From Vogesella sp. LIG4 (GTDB taxonomy: Bacteria > Pseudomonadota > Gammaproteobacteria > Burkholderiales > Chromobacteriaceae): 64,000 nucleotides of DNA. Both the position numbers and the translations under genes were made by a program. The notes below the pieces were generated by a model. It was given only the letters and a program-made list of their open reading frames with translations. It was not told the DNA's origin and made no database searches. Location of the stretch: assembly GCF_900090205.1 (NCBI RefSeq), contig NZ_LT607802.1, forward strand, positions 2,574,006 through 2,638,005, given 5' to 3'. Below are positions 1 through 8,616 of the stretch, piece by piece; position 1 is the stretch's first letter, and each line of letters opens with the position of its first letter.

Positions 1-1144
1 TTGCATCGCTAAGCGCTGCTGATAGAGTTTCCTTGGATATTTCCTTGCCTGAACTTCCTGTGATCCATTTTTCAATCGTCGGAGAGTTGCATTGGCTGTC
101 AGGAGTTGAGTCATCGTTTATCAATGTCCAGCCAAGCCAGTGGGGGAAGTCAGCGTCACTGAACTTCTTGACTCCTGTCGCATTGAGATTTACCCACCCT
201 TGTCCACCTGGATAATTAACCTTATGCCAGTGTGGAACGACTCCTTCCTCAATTCGTGTTTCATTCTCTGTATTGATAACCCGGCCAAAACGGAGCAACT
301 CATAAGCTGAGCTGGGCGCAACATGGAAGGCATCGCCTAACGTTGTGGCTTTGCTGTAAATATTGTATTCATACTTGTCATCGCTATTCGCTAGCGCCGC
401 CCCAATTTCAATGAATAAGCCTTCGTGCTGAGGGTCTTCTTGGCGAGTGCTTAATAAACATTTTCCGCGCTCGAAGCACATCGTTACAAATAGAGGTGCC
501 GCGGAAGTATGTGCTGCTGCACCATTGCCAGTGGAGGCTTGCGGTGAGGCAATAGCAGCAAAGAAAGGTGTGCCTGGTGGCAGGTAGAAATGCATGTCAC
601 CATAGACAATATTGTCCCGCCCATCCTTGCTGATATCCAGCTTGCCGGTACTTCTTCCTACGATTTTTTTTAAGTTGGCATCGTCACAGATAATTTCGAG
701 GTGCATGGCATTCTTGCCATTGCAGCTCCCGACACTGCCCAAGCTATCTTTACGGTTCACTGGCTGCTTGTTTTTGACGAAGACTTGCTTCAGATGCATG
801 TAGATGGAGTAGTACTCGATCTGACCATCCGGTCCCTCGCCAATTTCGGTATTGTGCTTGATCACCACGCAACCGTTGTCGGTCGCTCCCTGATAAGCCA
901 AGGGTTTCTTGTCGGCATCGGGTGAGGGGGCTCTCTTGTATACGACTACGCCATCGGCTATCGCGCGAACGGGCTCACCATGTGGGCCGGTGTCGGTGTG
1001 CTCAATGTGCTGGCCACCGTGCCAAGCCATGCGGCTGGCGATAGGGAAGCCGCCTCGTGAGGAAAAGGGCATCAAGCTGGCAAGCCATTGTTCATCGCTT
1101 GTATTGCCCTGAGATGTCTTGAGAATTGGGGGGCTAATAATCAT
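1..1144 (-). CDS. T6SS-linked M23 (LytM-like) peptidase-type effector, 5' part, runs off the left edge
   Basis: An open frame of 381 codons starts 12 bp after the VgrG stop and has no stop before the window ends. The translation begins MIISPPILKTSQ. Around residues 40-70 it has an M23/LytM-type region (WHGGQHIEHTDTGPHGEPVR followed by AIADGVVVY), and around residue 150 a second metal-site-like motif (NAMHLEI). In canonical M23 enzymes these regions read HxGxD and HLHFE, so the first ligand pair is altered here. Location directly downstream of vgrG suggests a cargo effector delivered by the VgrG tip to attack peptidoglycan; this is inference. The gene is visibly AT-richer than VgrG, suggesting separate acquisition. 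No signal peptide is visible, as expected for T6SS cargo. The C-terminal half, possible toxin domain and immunity gene lie outside the window. Confidence 0.7.
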   Translation of the reverse strand, partial: MIISPPILKTSQGNTSDEQWLASLMPFSSRGGFPIASRMAWHGGQHIEHTDTGPHGEPVRAIADGVVVYKRAPSPDADKKPLAYQGATDNGCVVIKHNTEIGEGPDGQIEYYSIYMHLKQVFVKNKQPVNRKDSLGSVGSCNGKNAMHLEIICDDANLKKIVGRSTGKLDISKDGRDNIVYGDMHFYLPPGTPFFAAIASPQASTGNGAAAHTSAAPLFVTMCFERGKCLLSTRQEDPQHEGLFIEIGAALANSDDKYEYNIYSKATTLGDAFHVAPSSAYELLRFGRVINTENETRIEEGVVPHWHKVNYPGGQGWVNLNATGVKKFSDADFPHWLGWTLINDDSTPDSQCNSPTIEKWITGSSGKEISKETLSAALSDA

Positions 1145-1156
1145 GCTGTGCTTCGC

Positions 1157-3775
1157 TTATTCCGAGAAAGGGTGAGAATTGGGCGGGGTGTAATTTCCTT
1201 TGGGAAGGTTTGGTAGTGGCGAGTTCAAGCTCGCCGGCCCACTCAAGCCATGCTCCGCTCCCTTCACGCTCACCGTGCCCGGGCAGTGCACTTCGATATT
1301 GCCGCCGGCTATGCGGATGTAGGCGCCGCCGCCGACGTTGAGCAAGATTTCCTTGGCCGCGGCGATGTGGATCTTGTCCTTGCAAGAGGTGATGGTGATG
1401 TCCTTATCCGCCGTCAGTTCCATGACATCGCTTTGCGCCTGCAGCTGTACCTTGCCCTTGGCGGCGATCAGCTTGAGGCTGACTTTGTCCTTCACCCCGG
1501 CCACGAACAGGCTGATGTGCTGGCCGACGTTGTGCAGCCAGCGTCGGCCCGATATCTGGTTAAGGTCGCGCTGCGCCACTTGGTCGATATTGCTGCCTGC
1601 GGCCAACGTCAGGGCGTTGTCAGTCGTCGCGGCCAGGCCGGCCGGGGCGCTGAGGATCAGCAGCGGCTGCTGGCCGGCTTGTTCCTTGGCGGTCTTGCCG
1701 TCTTTATCGGTGTTGCTGCCGGCTTCCCAGGCTTTCAGTGCCTGGGCGTGGTGCTGCAGGTGGCCGTCGGTTTTGTTCGCCCCTTTGCTGTTGTCCGGCT
1801 TGATTTCTTCCGGCCCGGTTTCCTGGGTGTCGGCCAGTTGCGCCGTGGCGGTGTCGGCCAGGGATTGGGCTAGGCTGAGCGCGGCGTCGAGCTGGTTTTT
1901 GGCACCGTCGCGCGCCAGTTGTTTGCCGCCGGCGCCGGCCTGCGCTTCGGTGCTGAGCAGCAGGCCGTGCGCAGCGCGGATGGCGCCGTGGCGGTCGGTC
2001 CGCAACTCGAAGCCGTCGCCGCGCGGCGTGGCCTTGCCATCGCTGCGCGGGTGGGCGAGGTAGCCCTGGTTCAGCTGGGTGTGGCCGTGTTCGCTGCTGA
2101 GTTTCGCCCGCACCTCGCCCGGAGTGTCGTCGAACAGCAGCTCGTTGTACTGGCCGCCGTGGTGTTCCTTGGATTTGATGCCGGACAGCGTTTTGTTGCC
2201 CGGCAGGTTGCCGGCGCTACTGAACGCCGGTGGTGGGTGGCTGCCGTTGTACAGCACGCCGGTAATCACCGGGCGGTCGATGTCGCCTTCGATGAAATCG
2301 ACCAGCACTTCCTGGCCGATGCGCGGGATGAACTGGTGGCCCCAGGCGGCACCGGCGCTGGGCATGGCGACACGCAGCCAGCAGCTGGAACGGTCATCGA
2401 GGTTGGCGCCGATCTCCGGATGCTCGTCTGGCCGCTGCCAATGGAACTGCACCTTGATACGGCCCTGCGCGTCGGTGTGCACTTCCTCGTTGGCGGGGCC
2501 GACAACGGTGGCGGTCTGTGCGCCGCGGGCGGTGGGTTTGGCGTGGGCGCTGTCGGCGTAGGGCGGGGTGAGCGGCAGGCCGCGGCGCTGGGCGTCGAAC
2601 TCGCTGCAGAACGGCGCGTCGTCATCTGCGGCCAACGTTGGCCGCAAGGCCGCCGGCAGGCTGCGCGCCAGCTCGGCCGGCAGGTTGTTGCGCACGGTCA
2701 AGGTCTGGCGGGTGAGCACGAATTCGCGCTGCTCGGCGCCATCACCGTCGTGTGCCGGGTGGCCGTGGAGGCGGAACCATTGCCCGGCCACCAAGCCGCG
2801 CACCGCGCCGCCGCCGCTGAACGTCTTGGCCTGCGCATCGTGCGCCTGCTGCCGCAGCCGCGCGTAGTGGCTGAGCTGCTCGGCATCGCTGGCATAGTAG
2901 GCACCGGGGGCGTCGTAGTGGCTGAGGCTGGACTGCAAGCGGTTGCCGTCCAGGCCCTGATCCAGCGCCGATTCGTCACCGCTGTGGCCGGTGGCCACCG
3001 GCTGGTAGTCGAACGTCGCCAGCGCCACGCTGCCGGGCACGATCTGCCGCGCGCCGTCCCAGCGGGTGAGGCCGTCCTCCTCTTCCGTTGCATCGCTGCG
3101 GTGGAAGCGCACCCGTTCGAGGTTGGCCGCAGGCAGGCTGTACGGGTCGTCGAAAGCCACCAGCTTGACCTGCGGCGTGTCGCCGTCCAGATGCTCGTAG
3201 CGCCAGGACAGCCCTTCCTCACGCAGCAGGCGGCAGATGAAGTCGTGGTCGGATTCGCGGTACTGCAGGCAGTAGCTGCGCGCCGGCAGCGCGGCGGACA
3301 ACACGAAATCCAGCGCCTGGCCGGCGGCGAACACCGGGTTGGCCGCAGCGTGTTCGGCAAAGATCTGCCGCACGATGGCCTCCACCGACAAGTCCTGGAA
3401 CACCCGCGAGGTCTGGTGCAGGCGCAGCAGCGCGAACGGCGGCTCCACGGTCAGCGCGTACCTGGCGAAGCCGCCATCGCTACCCAGCGCCTCGGCTGCG
3501 CTAACCACGCCGCAGCGGATCGTTTCGCTGCCATCGGCGCCGGCAATGCCGAGCCGCACCGGCAGGCCCAGCAGCGTCTTCAGTTCGATGCCGTCATCCG
3601 GCGACAGACACTCAACGCGGAAGCGGTAGTCACCGGCCAGCGCCTCCTCGCCGCTGAGTGTCAGCGGCAGCAGCGCCTGGCCCCAGCGCTGGCCATCACC
3701 CAGTTGCAGGGTGAGCAGGCGCTGGTCCTGGTTGAAGGCGGACGCGAAGCTGGCGAGCAGGTCGGGGAGGTTCAT
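1157..3775 (-). CDS. vgrG: Type VI secretion system tip protein VgrG (TssI) with C-terminal DUF2345 extension
   Basis: This 872-residue protein has the full VgrG layout. A gp27-like base lies at about residues 1-420 and a gp5-like OB fold at about 423-515 (VVGPANEEVHTDAQGRIKVQ, then the W-G-x-x-FIPRIGQEVLVDFIEGD block). A DUF2345 beta-helix extension lies at about 690-840 (LILSAPAGLAA onward). VgrG trimers form the puncturing tip of the T6SS and carry effectors bound to or fused with the C-terminus. The downstream gene on the same strand is an M23-like candidate cargo 12 bp away. No sheath, baseplate or membrane-complex gene is visible to the right, so this is an orphan vgrG island or its right border. 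A perfect 20-bp palindrome made of two copies of the 10-mer repeat lies inside the gene at 2627-2646. Confidence 0.95.
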   Translation of the reverse strand: MNLPDLLASFASAFNQDQRLLTLQLGDGQRWGQALLPLTLSGEEALAGDYRFRVECLSPDDGIELKTLLGLPVRLGIAGADGSETIRCGVVSAAEALGSDGGFARYALTVEPPFALLRLHQTSRVFQDLSVEAIVRQIFAEHAAANPVFAAGQALDFVLSAALPARSYCLQYRESDHDFICRLLREEGLSWRYEHLDGDTPQVKLVAFDDPYSLPAANLERVRFHRSDATEEEDGLTRWDGARQIVPGSVALATFDYQPVATGHSGDESALDQGLDGNRLQSSLSHYDAPGAYYASDAEQLSHYARLRQQAHDAQAKTFSGGGAVRGLVAGQWFRLHGHPAHDGDGAEQREFVLTRQTLTVRNNLPAELARSLPAALRPTLAADDDAPFCSEFDAQRRGLPLTPPYADSAHAKPTARGAQTATVVGPANEEVHTDAQGRIKVQFHWQRPDEHPEIGANLDDRSSCWLRVAMPSAGAAWGHQFIPRIGQEVLVDFIEGDIDRPVITGVLYNGSHPPPAFSSAGNLPGNKTLSGIKSKEHHGGQYNELLFDDTPGEVRAKLSSEHGHTQLNQGYLAHPRSDGKATPRGDGFELRTDRHGAIRAAHGLLLSTEAQAGAGGKQLARDGAKNQLDAALSLAQSLADTATAQLADTQETGPEEIKPDNSKGANKTDGHLQHHAQALKAWEAGSNTDKDGKTAKEQAGQQPLLILSAPAGLAATTDNALTLAAGSNIDQVAQRDLNQISGRRWLHNVGQHISLFVAGVKDKVSLKLIAAKGKVQLQAQSDVMELTADKDITITSCKDKIHIAAAKEILLNVGGGAYIRIAGGNIEVHCPGTVSVKGAEHGLSGPASLNSPLPNLPKGNYTPPNSHPFSE

Positions 3776-3888
3776 GCGAATACACGACGATTGGTAATGA
3801 CGATCGCGTATTGTATGTCATTGGCCTGATTCGGCAAGCCTTGATGCGGTAGGACATTGCCGAATGTTGTGTGTCGATAGAAGGCGGT

Positions 3889-5223
3889 TTACTGCGCCGG
3901 CAGGCTGATGCGCACCTCCAGCCCGCCGCCGTCGCGCGGGTGAGCGCTGATGTGGCCGCCGTGCGATTCGATGGCGCGGCGGGCGATGGCCAGGCCCAGG
4001 CCGAAGCCGCTGCGGCCCTGGCCGTCTTCGCCCACGCGCAGAAACGGTTCGAACATGTCCTGCAGCGCGTCTTCCGGCACGCCGGGGCCGCGGTCGGCCA
4101 CGGTGATGTGCAGTTGGTCGCCGCTGCTGTGGGCGAGAATGTCGACGCTGCTGCCGTCGGCGGTGTATTTCACCGCGTTGCGGATCACGTTCTCGAAGGC
4201 GCGGTACAGCAGCTCGGCGCCCACTTCGGCGACGAACTCGCCGTCGGCGGCAAAGCGCACGTCGCGCCCGTGCGCCTGCGCTTCGAACTGCGCGTCGTCG
4301 GCGATGGCGGCCAGCAGTTCCACCAGGTCCACCCGTTCGCGCGCCACGCTGCCGGAGCCGGCCTCCAGCCGCGCCAGTGTCAGCAGCTCGCCCACCAGGG
4401 TGTCCACCCGTACCACTTCGCGCTCGATGCGCTCCAGCGTGCTGTCCAGCCGCGCCGGGTCCGGCCGCTGCCGCGCCAGGCCGATGGCGGCTTGCAGCCG
4501 CGCCAGCGGCGAGCGCAGTTCGTGCGATACGTCGTGCAGCAGGCGGCGCTGTGCGCCCACCAGCTGTTGCAGTTGCTGCGCCATGCCGTCGAATTCGCCG
4601 GCCAGCTCGCTGATTTCATCGCGGCGGCGGCCCAGGCTGCCGCGGATGCGGGTTTCCAGCCGGCCGTTCGCCAGTTGGCGGAATGCCCAGCGCAGCTGGC
4701 GTATCGGTTTGGCCGCGCGCCAGGCCAGCAGCGCGCTGCACAGCAGGCTGATCAGGATGGCGGTGGTGATGGGCAACAGCGGCGGCGGCGGTTTGATGTG
4801 GGCGTTCTGCTGCATCTGCTGCAGGTCGCTGCCGCGCACGAACAGTAGGTAGCGGTGGCCGTTCTCGCTGCGAATCAGCTGGCTGAACGGGGCGCTGGCG
4901 GCTGCATGCCGACGCGCGCTGGCCAGTTCGGTGGCGGCCAGCGGCCGGCCCAGCAGGTCGCGGTCGTTGTCGTCCACTACGTAGGGGGAGGGCAGTTCGC
5001 TGCTTTGCGGCCAACCTTGCAGCATCCGGCGGGCGCTGCGGGTGTCGTCGTAGGCCAGGGCGGTAGCCACGCCCTGCTGCACCAGCGCCAGCTTTTCGGC
5101 TTCGAAGCTGCGCTGCTCCGGTACTGCCCAGCGCCACAGCGAGGTGGCGCCGATGATGCAGCCCACGGTTACCGTGATGAACAGCAGCAGGATCAGGAAG
5201 CACTTCCAGAACAGGCGGCCCAT
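3889..5223 (-). CDS. cpxA: CpxA-like sensor histidine kinase
   Basis: I place the start at the ATG at 5223 (MGRLFWKCFLIL), because GGGAG lies just upstream and it follows the regulator stop by 2 bp; a longer frame overlapping the regulator is artefactual. The 444-residue protein has a first membrane segment at about residues 5-30, a periplasmic sensor part, and a second membrane segment near residue 150-175. A HAMP-like linker follows, then an H-box reading HDVSHELRSPLARLQ, an N-box (NAVKY) and G-boxes (DRGPGVPED, GFGLGLAI). The H-box and domain order match the CpxA/RstB group. It autophosphorylates on His and passes phosphate to the adjacent regulator. Two CpxR-type boxes in front of the divergent efflux operon support the Cpx assignment. 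The stimulus is unknown. Confidence 0.85.
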   Translation of the reverse strand: MGRLFWKCFLILLLFITVTVGCIIGATSLWRWAVPEQRSFEAEKLALVQQGVATALAYDDTRSARRMLQGWPQSSELPSPYVVDDNDRDLLGRPLAATELASARRHAAASAPFSQLIRSENGHRYLLFVRGSDLQQMQQNAHIKPPPPLLPITTAILISLLCSALLAWRAAKPIRQLRWAFRQLANGRLETRIRGSLGRRRDEISELAGEFDGMAQQLQQLVGAQRRLLHDVSHELRSPLARLQAAIGLARQRPDPARLDSTLERIEREVVRVDTLVGELLTLARLEAGSGSVARERVDLVELLAAIADDAQFEAQAHGRDVRFAADGEFVAEVGAELLYRAFENVIRNAVKYTADGSSVDILAHSSGDQLHITVADRGPGVPEDALQDMFEPFLRVGEDGQGRSGFGLGLAIARRAIESHGGHISAHPRDGGGLEVRISLPAQ

Positions 5224-5225
5224 GC

Positions 5226-5933
5226 TTACTCCCGTTCGCGGATCAGCTGGTAGCCCTGGCCGCGCACGGTCTGTATCCAGCTGCGGCCGTCGCTGAGCAC
5301 TGCCAGCTTCTGGCGGATGCTGCTGATGTGTACGTCTATGCTGCGGTCGAAGCGCGCCAGCGGGCGGCCCAGCGCGGCTTCGGACAGCTGCGGCTTGCTG
5401 ACGATCTGCCCGGCGTGGCGCGCCAGCACTTCCAGCAGGCGGAACTCGGTGCCGGTCAGCTCCAGCGGCTGGCCCTGCCAGTGGGCGGCCAGCCGCGCCG
5501 GCCACAGCTGCAGCGCGCCTATCTGCAGGCTGCCGTCGCCGCCGGCCGCCTCGCTGGTTTGCGCCGCCGCCGGCTGGCCGCGGCGCAGGATGGCGCGCAG
5601 CCGCGCCACCAGCTCGCGCGGGGTGCAGGGCTTGGGCACGTAGTCGTCGGCGCCCATTTCCAGGCCCAGAATGCGGTCGACATCGTCGCCGCGCGCGGTG
5701 AGCATCAGCACCGGCAGCCGGCTGCCGGCGCGGATCAGGCGCAGCGCTTCCACCCCGTTCAGACGCGGCATCATCACGTCCAGCACCACGATGTCGAAGT
5801 CGCCGCTCAGCGCCGCCGCCACGCCGCTGGCGCCATCGTGCACCCGCTGCGTGCTGAAGCCTTCCTGCTCCAGGTATTCGGCCAGCATCGCGCTGAGCTC
5901 TTCGTCGTCGTCTACCAGTAATACCTTGCTCAT
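5226..5933 (-). CDS. cpxR: CpxR-like OmpR-family response regulator
   Basis: This 235-residue protein has a receiver domain with the acidic pair VDDDEE near the N-terminus, phosphoacceptor Asp in VVLDVMMPRLNG and conserved Lys in VPKPCTPRE. A winged-helix DNA-binding domain follows, with ELTGTEFRLLEVLARHAG and the C-terminal IQTVRGQGYQL. It is the first gene of a two-gene operon with the kinase. The 176-bp gap to the divergent RND operon contains two exact GTAAA-N5-GTAAA sites, the consensus known for E. coli CpxR. It therefore probably controls the efflux operon and itself. The CpxR name rests on those boxes and on general similarity, not on an alignment. Confidence 0.88.
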   Translation of the reverse strand: MSKVLLVDDDEELSAMLAEYLEQEGFSTQRVHDGASGVAAALSGDFDIVVLDVMMPRLNGVEALRLIRAGSRLPVLMLTARGDDVDRILGLEMGADDYVPKPCTPRELVARLRAILRRGQPAAAQTSEAAGGDGSLQIGALQLWPARLAAHWQGQPLELTGTEFRLLEVLARHAGQIVSKPQLSEAALGRPLARFDRSIDVHISSIRQKLAVLSDGRSWIQTVRGQGYQLIRERE

Positions 5934-5997
5934 CTTGCCTGCTTTCCCTGATTTGCCGCCCTGATGATAGCCGCTGCCCCGCGGGCTGTCGGGCGGC

Positions 5998-6041
5998 TTT
6001 ACACGTCTTTACCCGCCGCGCGCATCTTTACGCTTCTTTAC
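5998..6041. promoter_or_regulatory. Two CpxR-type operator boxes between the two-component system and the RND operon
   Basis: Read on the minus strand, 6012-5998 is GTAAAGACGTGTAAA and 6041-6027 is GTAAAGAAGCGTAAA. Both are perfect GTAAA-N5-GTAAA direct repeats, the E. coli CpxR consensus, and they are spaced 29 bp apart. A further single CTTTACC lies at about 6057-6063. The boxes sit in the divergent promoter region of cpxRA and the efflux operon. Binding is inferred. Confidence 0.75.
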
Positions 6042-6109
6042 ACCGGCTTAACCGCGCTTTACCGGCCGCTCGGCGAACATGCCGCAGATTCGTTGCTGTG
6101 GAGACGCCC

Positions 6110-7513
6110 ATGTCGTTCCGATTATCCATCCTGCCCCTGCTGCTGGGCCTGGCGCTGAGTGGCTGTGCCACGGTGGGGCCCGATTACCAGGCACCCGTCA
6201 TGCGCATGGACGCACAGTGGCAGGCCGCGCTGCCGCATGGCGGCAGCACCACGGCGCTGCTGGACTGGTGGCAGAGCTTCAACGACCCGGTGCTGAGCAG
6301 CCTGCTGCAGGCGGCCGAGGCCGATAGCCCGACGCTGGACAAGGCGCTGGCTGCGATTGCCAGCGCGCGCACCAGCGACGACGAGGCCGGCCTGTCCGGC
6401 CTGCCCACGCTCAGCGCCAGTGCCAGCGACACCCACAGCGGCAGCAAGGGCGGCAACGTTGGCCGCAGCAGCAGCGCACTGCTGGACGCCAGCTGGGAGC
6501 TGGACCTGTTCGGCCGCGTGCGCCGCAGCCAGCAGGCCACCCAGGCGGCACTGTCTGCCAGCCAGGCCGACTGGCACGACGCGCGGGTAACGCTGGCGGC
6601 CGAGGTGGCCAGCGAGTACGTGAACTACCGCGCCTGCCAGCTGCAGGCGGCGCGTTACCAGGACAACCACCGCTCGCTGCAGCAGGCCGCCGGCGCCACC
6701 GCCGCGGCGGTGCAAGCCGGACTCAGCGCCGCGGCGGATGGCGCGCTGGTGGAGGCCAGCCTGGCCAGCGCCAACAGCAGCCTGCTGGCGCAGCAGGCGG
6801 AGTGCGAGGTGAGCATCAAGTCGCTGGTGGCGCTCACCGGCCTGGCCGAGCCGGCGCTGCGCGCGCAGCTGGCCAGCGAGCCGGATGCCATCCCGCAGCC
6901 GGGCACGCTGCGGGTGGACAGCGTGCCGCTGCAGCTGCTGAGCCAGCGGCCGGATCTGGTCTCCGCCGAACGCAGCCTGGCGGCGGCCAGCGCCCGCATC
7001 GGCGTGGCCGAGGCCGAACGCTACCCGCGGCTGTCGCTGCTGGGCAGCCTGAGCAGCACCGCCACCCGCGGCAGCGGCAACAGCCAGGGCTGGTCGTTCG
7101 GCCCCACGCTGAGCCTGCCCGTTTTCGATGGCGGTAGCGGCAAGGCGGCGGTGCAGACCGCGCAGGCCAACTACCAGAGCGCGCTGGCCGGCTACCGTGG
7201 CGCGGTGCGCAGCGCAGTGCAGGAGGTGGAGCAGGCGCTGGTGCGGCTGGACTCCGCCAGCCGGCGCGAGGCCAGCGTGGCCACCGCTGCGGCCAACTAT
7301 GGCCGCTACTTTGCCGCCAGCCTGCAATCGTGGCAGGCCGGCAGCACCAGCCTGCTGGACCTGGAGGAGTCGCGGCGCAATGCGCTGTCGGCGGAACAAT
7401 CATTGATCACCGTGCAGCGCGACCGCGTGCTGTACGGCATTTCGCTTTACAAGGCGCTGGGGGGCGGCTGGCAGGCCGGCGGCCCGGCGGCGGGCAAGGG
7501 AGACGCAGCATGA
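6110..7513 (+). CDS. RND efflux outer-membrane channel lipoprotein (NodT/OprM family)
   Basis: I choose the ATG at 6110 (MSFRLSILPLLL), preceded by GTGGAGACGCCC, over an in-frame GTG at 6098. The protein, about 467 residues, starts with a lipoprotein signal ending in the lipobox LSGC. NodT/TolC-type duplicated helical and strand regions follow (VGPDYQAP, SWELDLFGR, RPDLVSAERSLAAASARIGVAEAERYP split across the family signature, and SLPVFDGG). It forms the outer-membrane exit duct of a tripartite efflux pump. It is the first gene of an outer membrane-adaptor-pump operon, and its stop overlaps the start of the next gene (ATGA). Divergent CpxR-type boxes suggest envelope-stress control. Confidence 0.93.
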   Translation: MSFRLSILPLLLGLALSGCATVGPDYQAPVMRMDAQWQAALPHGGSTTALLDWWQSFNDPVLSSLLQAAEADSPTLDKALAAIASARTSDDEAGLSGLPTLSASASDTHSGSKGGNVGRSSSALLDASWELDLFGRVRRSQQATQAALSASQADWHDARVTLAAEVASEYVNYRACQLQAARYQDNHRSLQQAAGATAAAVQAGLSAAADGALVEASLASANSSLLAQQAECEVSIKSLVALTGLAEPALRAQLASEPDAIPQPGTLRVDSVPLQLLSQRPDLVSAERSLAAASARIGVAEAERYPRLSLLGSLSSTATRGSGNSQGWSFGPTLSLPVFDGGSGKAAVQTAQANYQSALAGYRGAVRSAVQEVEQALVRLDSASRREASVATAAANYGRYFAASLQSWQAGSTSLLDLEESRRNALSAEQSLITVQRDRVLYGISLYKALGGGWQAGGPAAGKGDAA

Positions 7514-8616
7514 ACCGCAAACAGACCATCACCCTGACCGTGGCCGCCAGCCTGCTGCTGGCCGGCGGCGGCTGGCTGCTGTGGCCGGCGCGCCCGGCGG
7601 TGGCGGCAGCACAGGCAGAGTCGCATCCGGCGCTGACGGTGAGCGTGCTGCAGCCGCGGCAGGAACGTTGGCCGCAGAGCATCAGCCTCAACGGCGCGCT
7701 GGCAGCCTGGCAGGAGGCCAGCATCAGTGCCGAAACCGGCGGCCTGCGCATCGTGGCGCTGCATGCCGACGTGGGCAGCCAGGTCAAGCGTGGCCAGCTG
7801 CTGGCCGAGCTGTTCAGTGCCGGCGTACGTGCCGATGTAAGCACTGCCGAGGCCGCGCTGGCCGAGGCGCGCACCACGCTGACCGGCGCCCGCTCCGACC
7901 TGGCGCGCGCCAGCGCGGTGAAGGATAGCGGCGCGCTGTCGGCGCAGAAGATCGAGCAATACGCGCTGGCGGTGCAGACTGCCGAGGCGGGGGTGAAATC
8001 CGCCGCCGCCAAGCTGGACAGCGCGCGCATCACCCTGACGCAGACACAGATACGCGCGGTGGACGACGGCGTAATCACCAAGCGCAGCGCCACGCTGGGC
8101 ACTGTGGTCAGCAGCGGTAGCGAGCTGTTCACCCTGCAACGGCAGGGGCGGCTGGAATGGCGCGCCGAGGTGTCGGCACAGCAGCTGCCCAGCCTGCATG
8201 CCGGGCAGCAGGCGCTGCTGACGCTGAGCGATGGCAGCCAGGTGCAGGGCCGCCTGCGGCAGCTGGCGCCGGCGCTGGATGCCAGCACCCGCACCGCGCT
8301 GGCCTATGTCGACCTGCCGTCGGGCAGCGCGGCGCGCGCCGGCATGTACGCCGGCGGCCGCATCCTGCTGGGCGAGTCGACGGCGCTGACGGTGCCGGCC
8401 AGCGCGGTGGTGGTGCGCGACGGGCACAGCTATGTGTTCGTGGCCAACGCCCGCTCACAGGTGAGCCAGCGCGAGGTGATGGTTGGCCGCAGGCAGGGCC
8501 AGCGGGTGGAGCTGAGCCGCGGGGTGAAGGCGGACGAGCGGCTGGTGGCCAGCGGCGGGGGCTTCCTCAATGACGGCGACAATGTGCGCATCGTCGCCGG
8601 CAAGGAGGGCGCATGA
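7510..8616 (+). CDS. RND efflux periplasmic adaptor (membrane fusion protein)
   Basis: The start at 7510 overlaps the upstream stop by ATGA. The 368-residue product begins MNRKQTITLTVAASLLLAGG, an N-terminal membrane anchor or signal. It then shows the adaptor pattern: a split lipoyl half-motif (LHADVGSQVKRGQLLAELFS), an alpha-hairpin region rich in Ala and Glu, the second lipoyl half with IRAVDDGVIT, a beta-barrel, and a membrane-proximal domain (VPASAVVVRDGHSYVFV). It couples the inner-membrane pump to the outer-membrane channel. Its stop overlaps the pump start by ATGA, so all three genes are translationally coupled. Confidence 0.93.
   Translation: MNRKQTITLTVAASLLLAGGGWLLWPARPAVAAAQAESHPALTVSVLQPRQERWPQSISLNGALAAWQEASISAETGGLRIVALHADVGSQVKRGQLLAELFSAGVRADVSTAEAALAEARTTLTGARSDLARASAVKDSGALSAQKIEQYALAVQTAEAGVKSAAAKLDSARITLTQTQIRAVDDGVITKRSATLGTVVSSGSELFTLQRQGRLEWRAEVSAQQLPSLHAGQQALLTLSDGSQVQGRLRQLAPALDASTRTALAYVDLPSGSAARAGMYAGGRILLGESTALTVPASAVVVRDGHSYVFVANARSQVSQREVMVGRRQGQRVELSRGVKADERLVASGGGFLNDGDNVRIVAGKEGA

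Noticed and set aside
1919..3829. Antisense frame of about 636 codons opposite vgrG
   Set aside because: Shadow of a clear VgrG; no motifs and no ribosome site.
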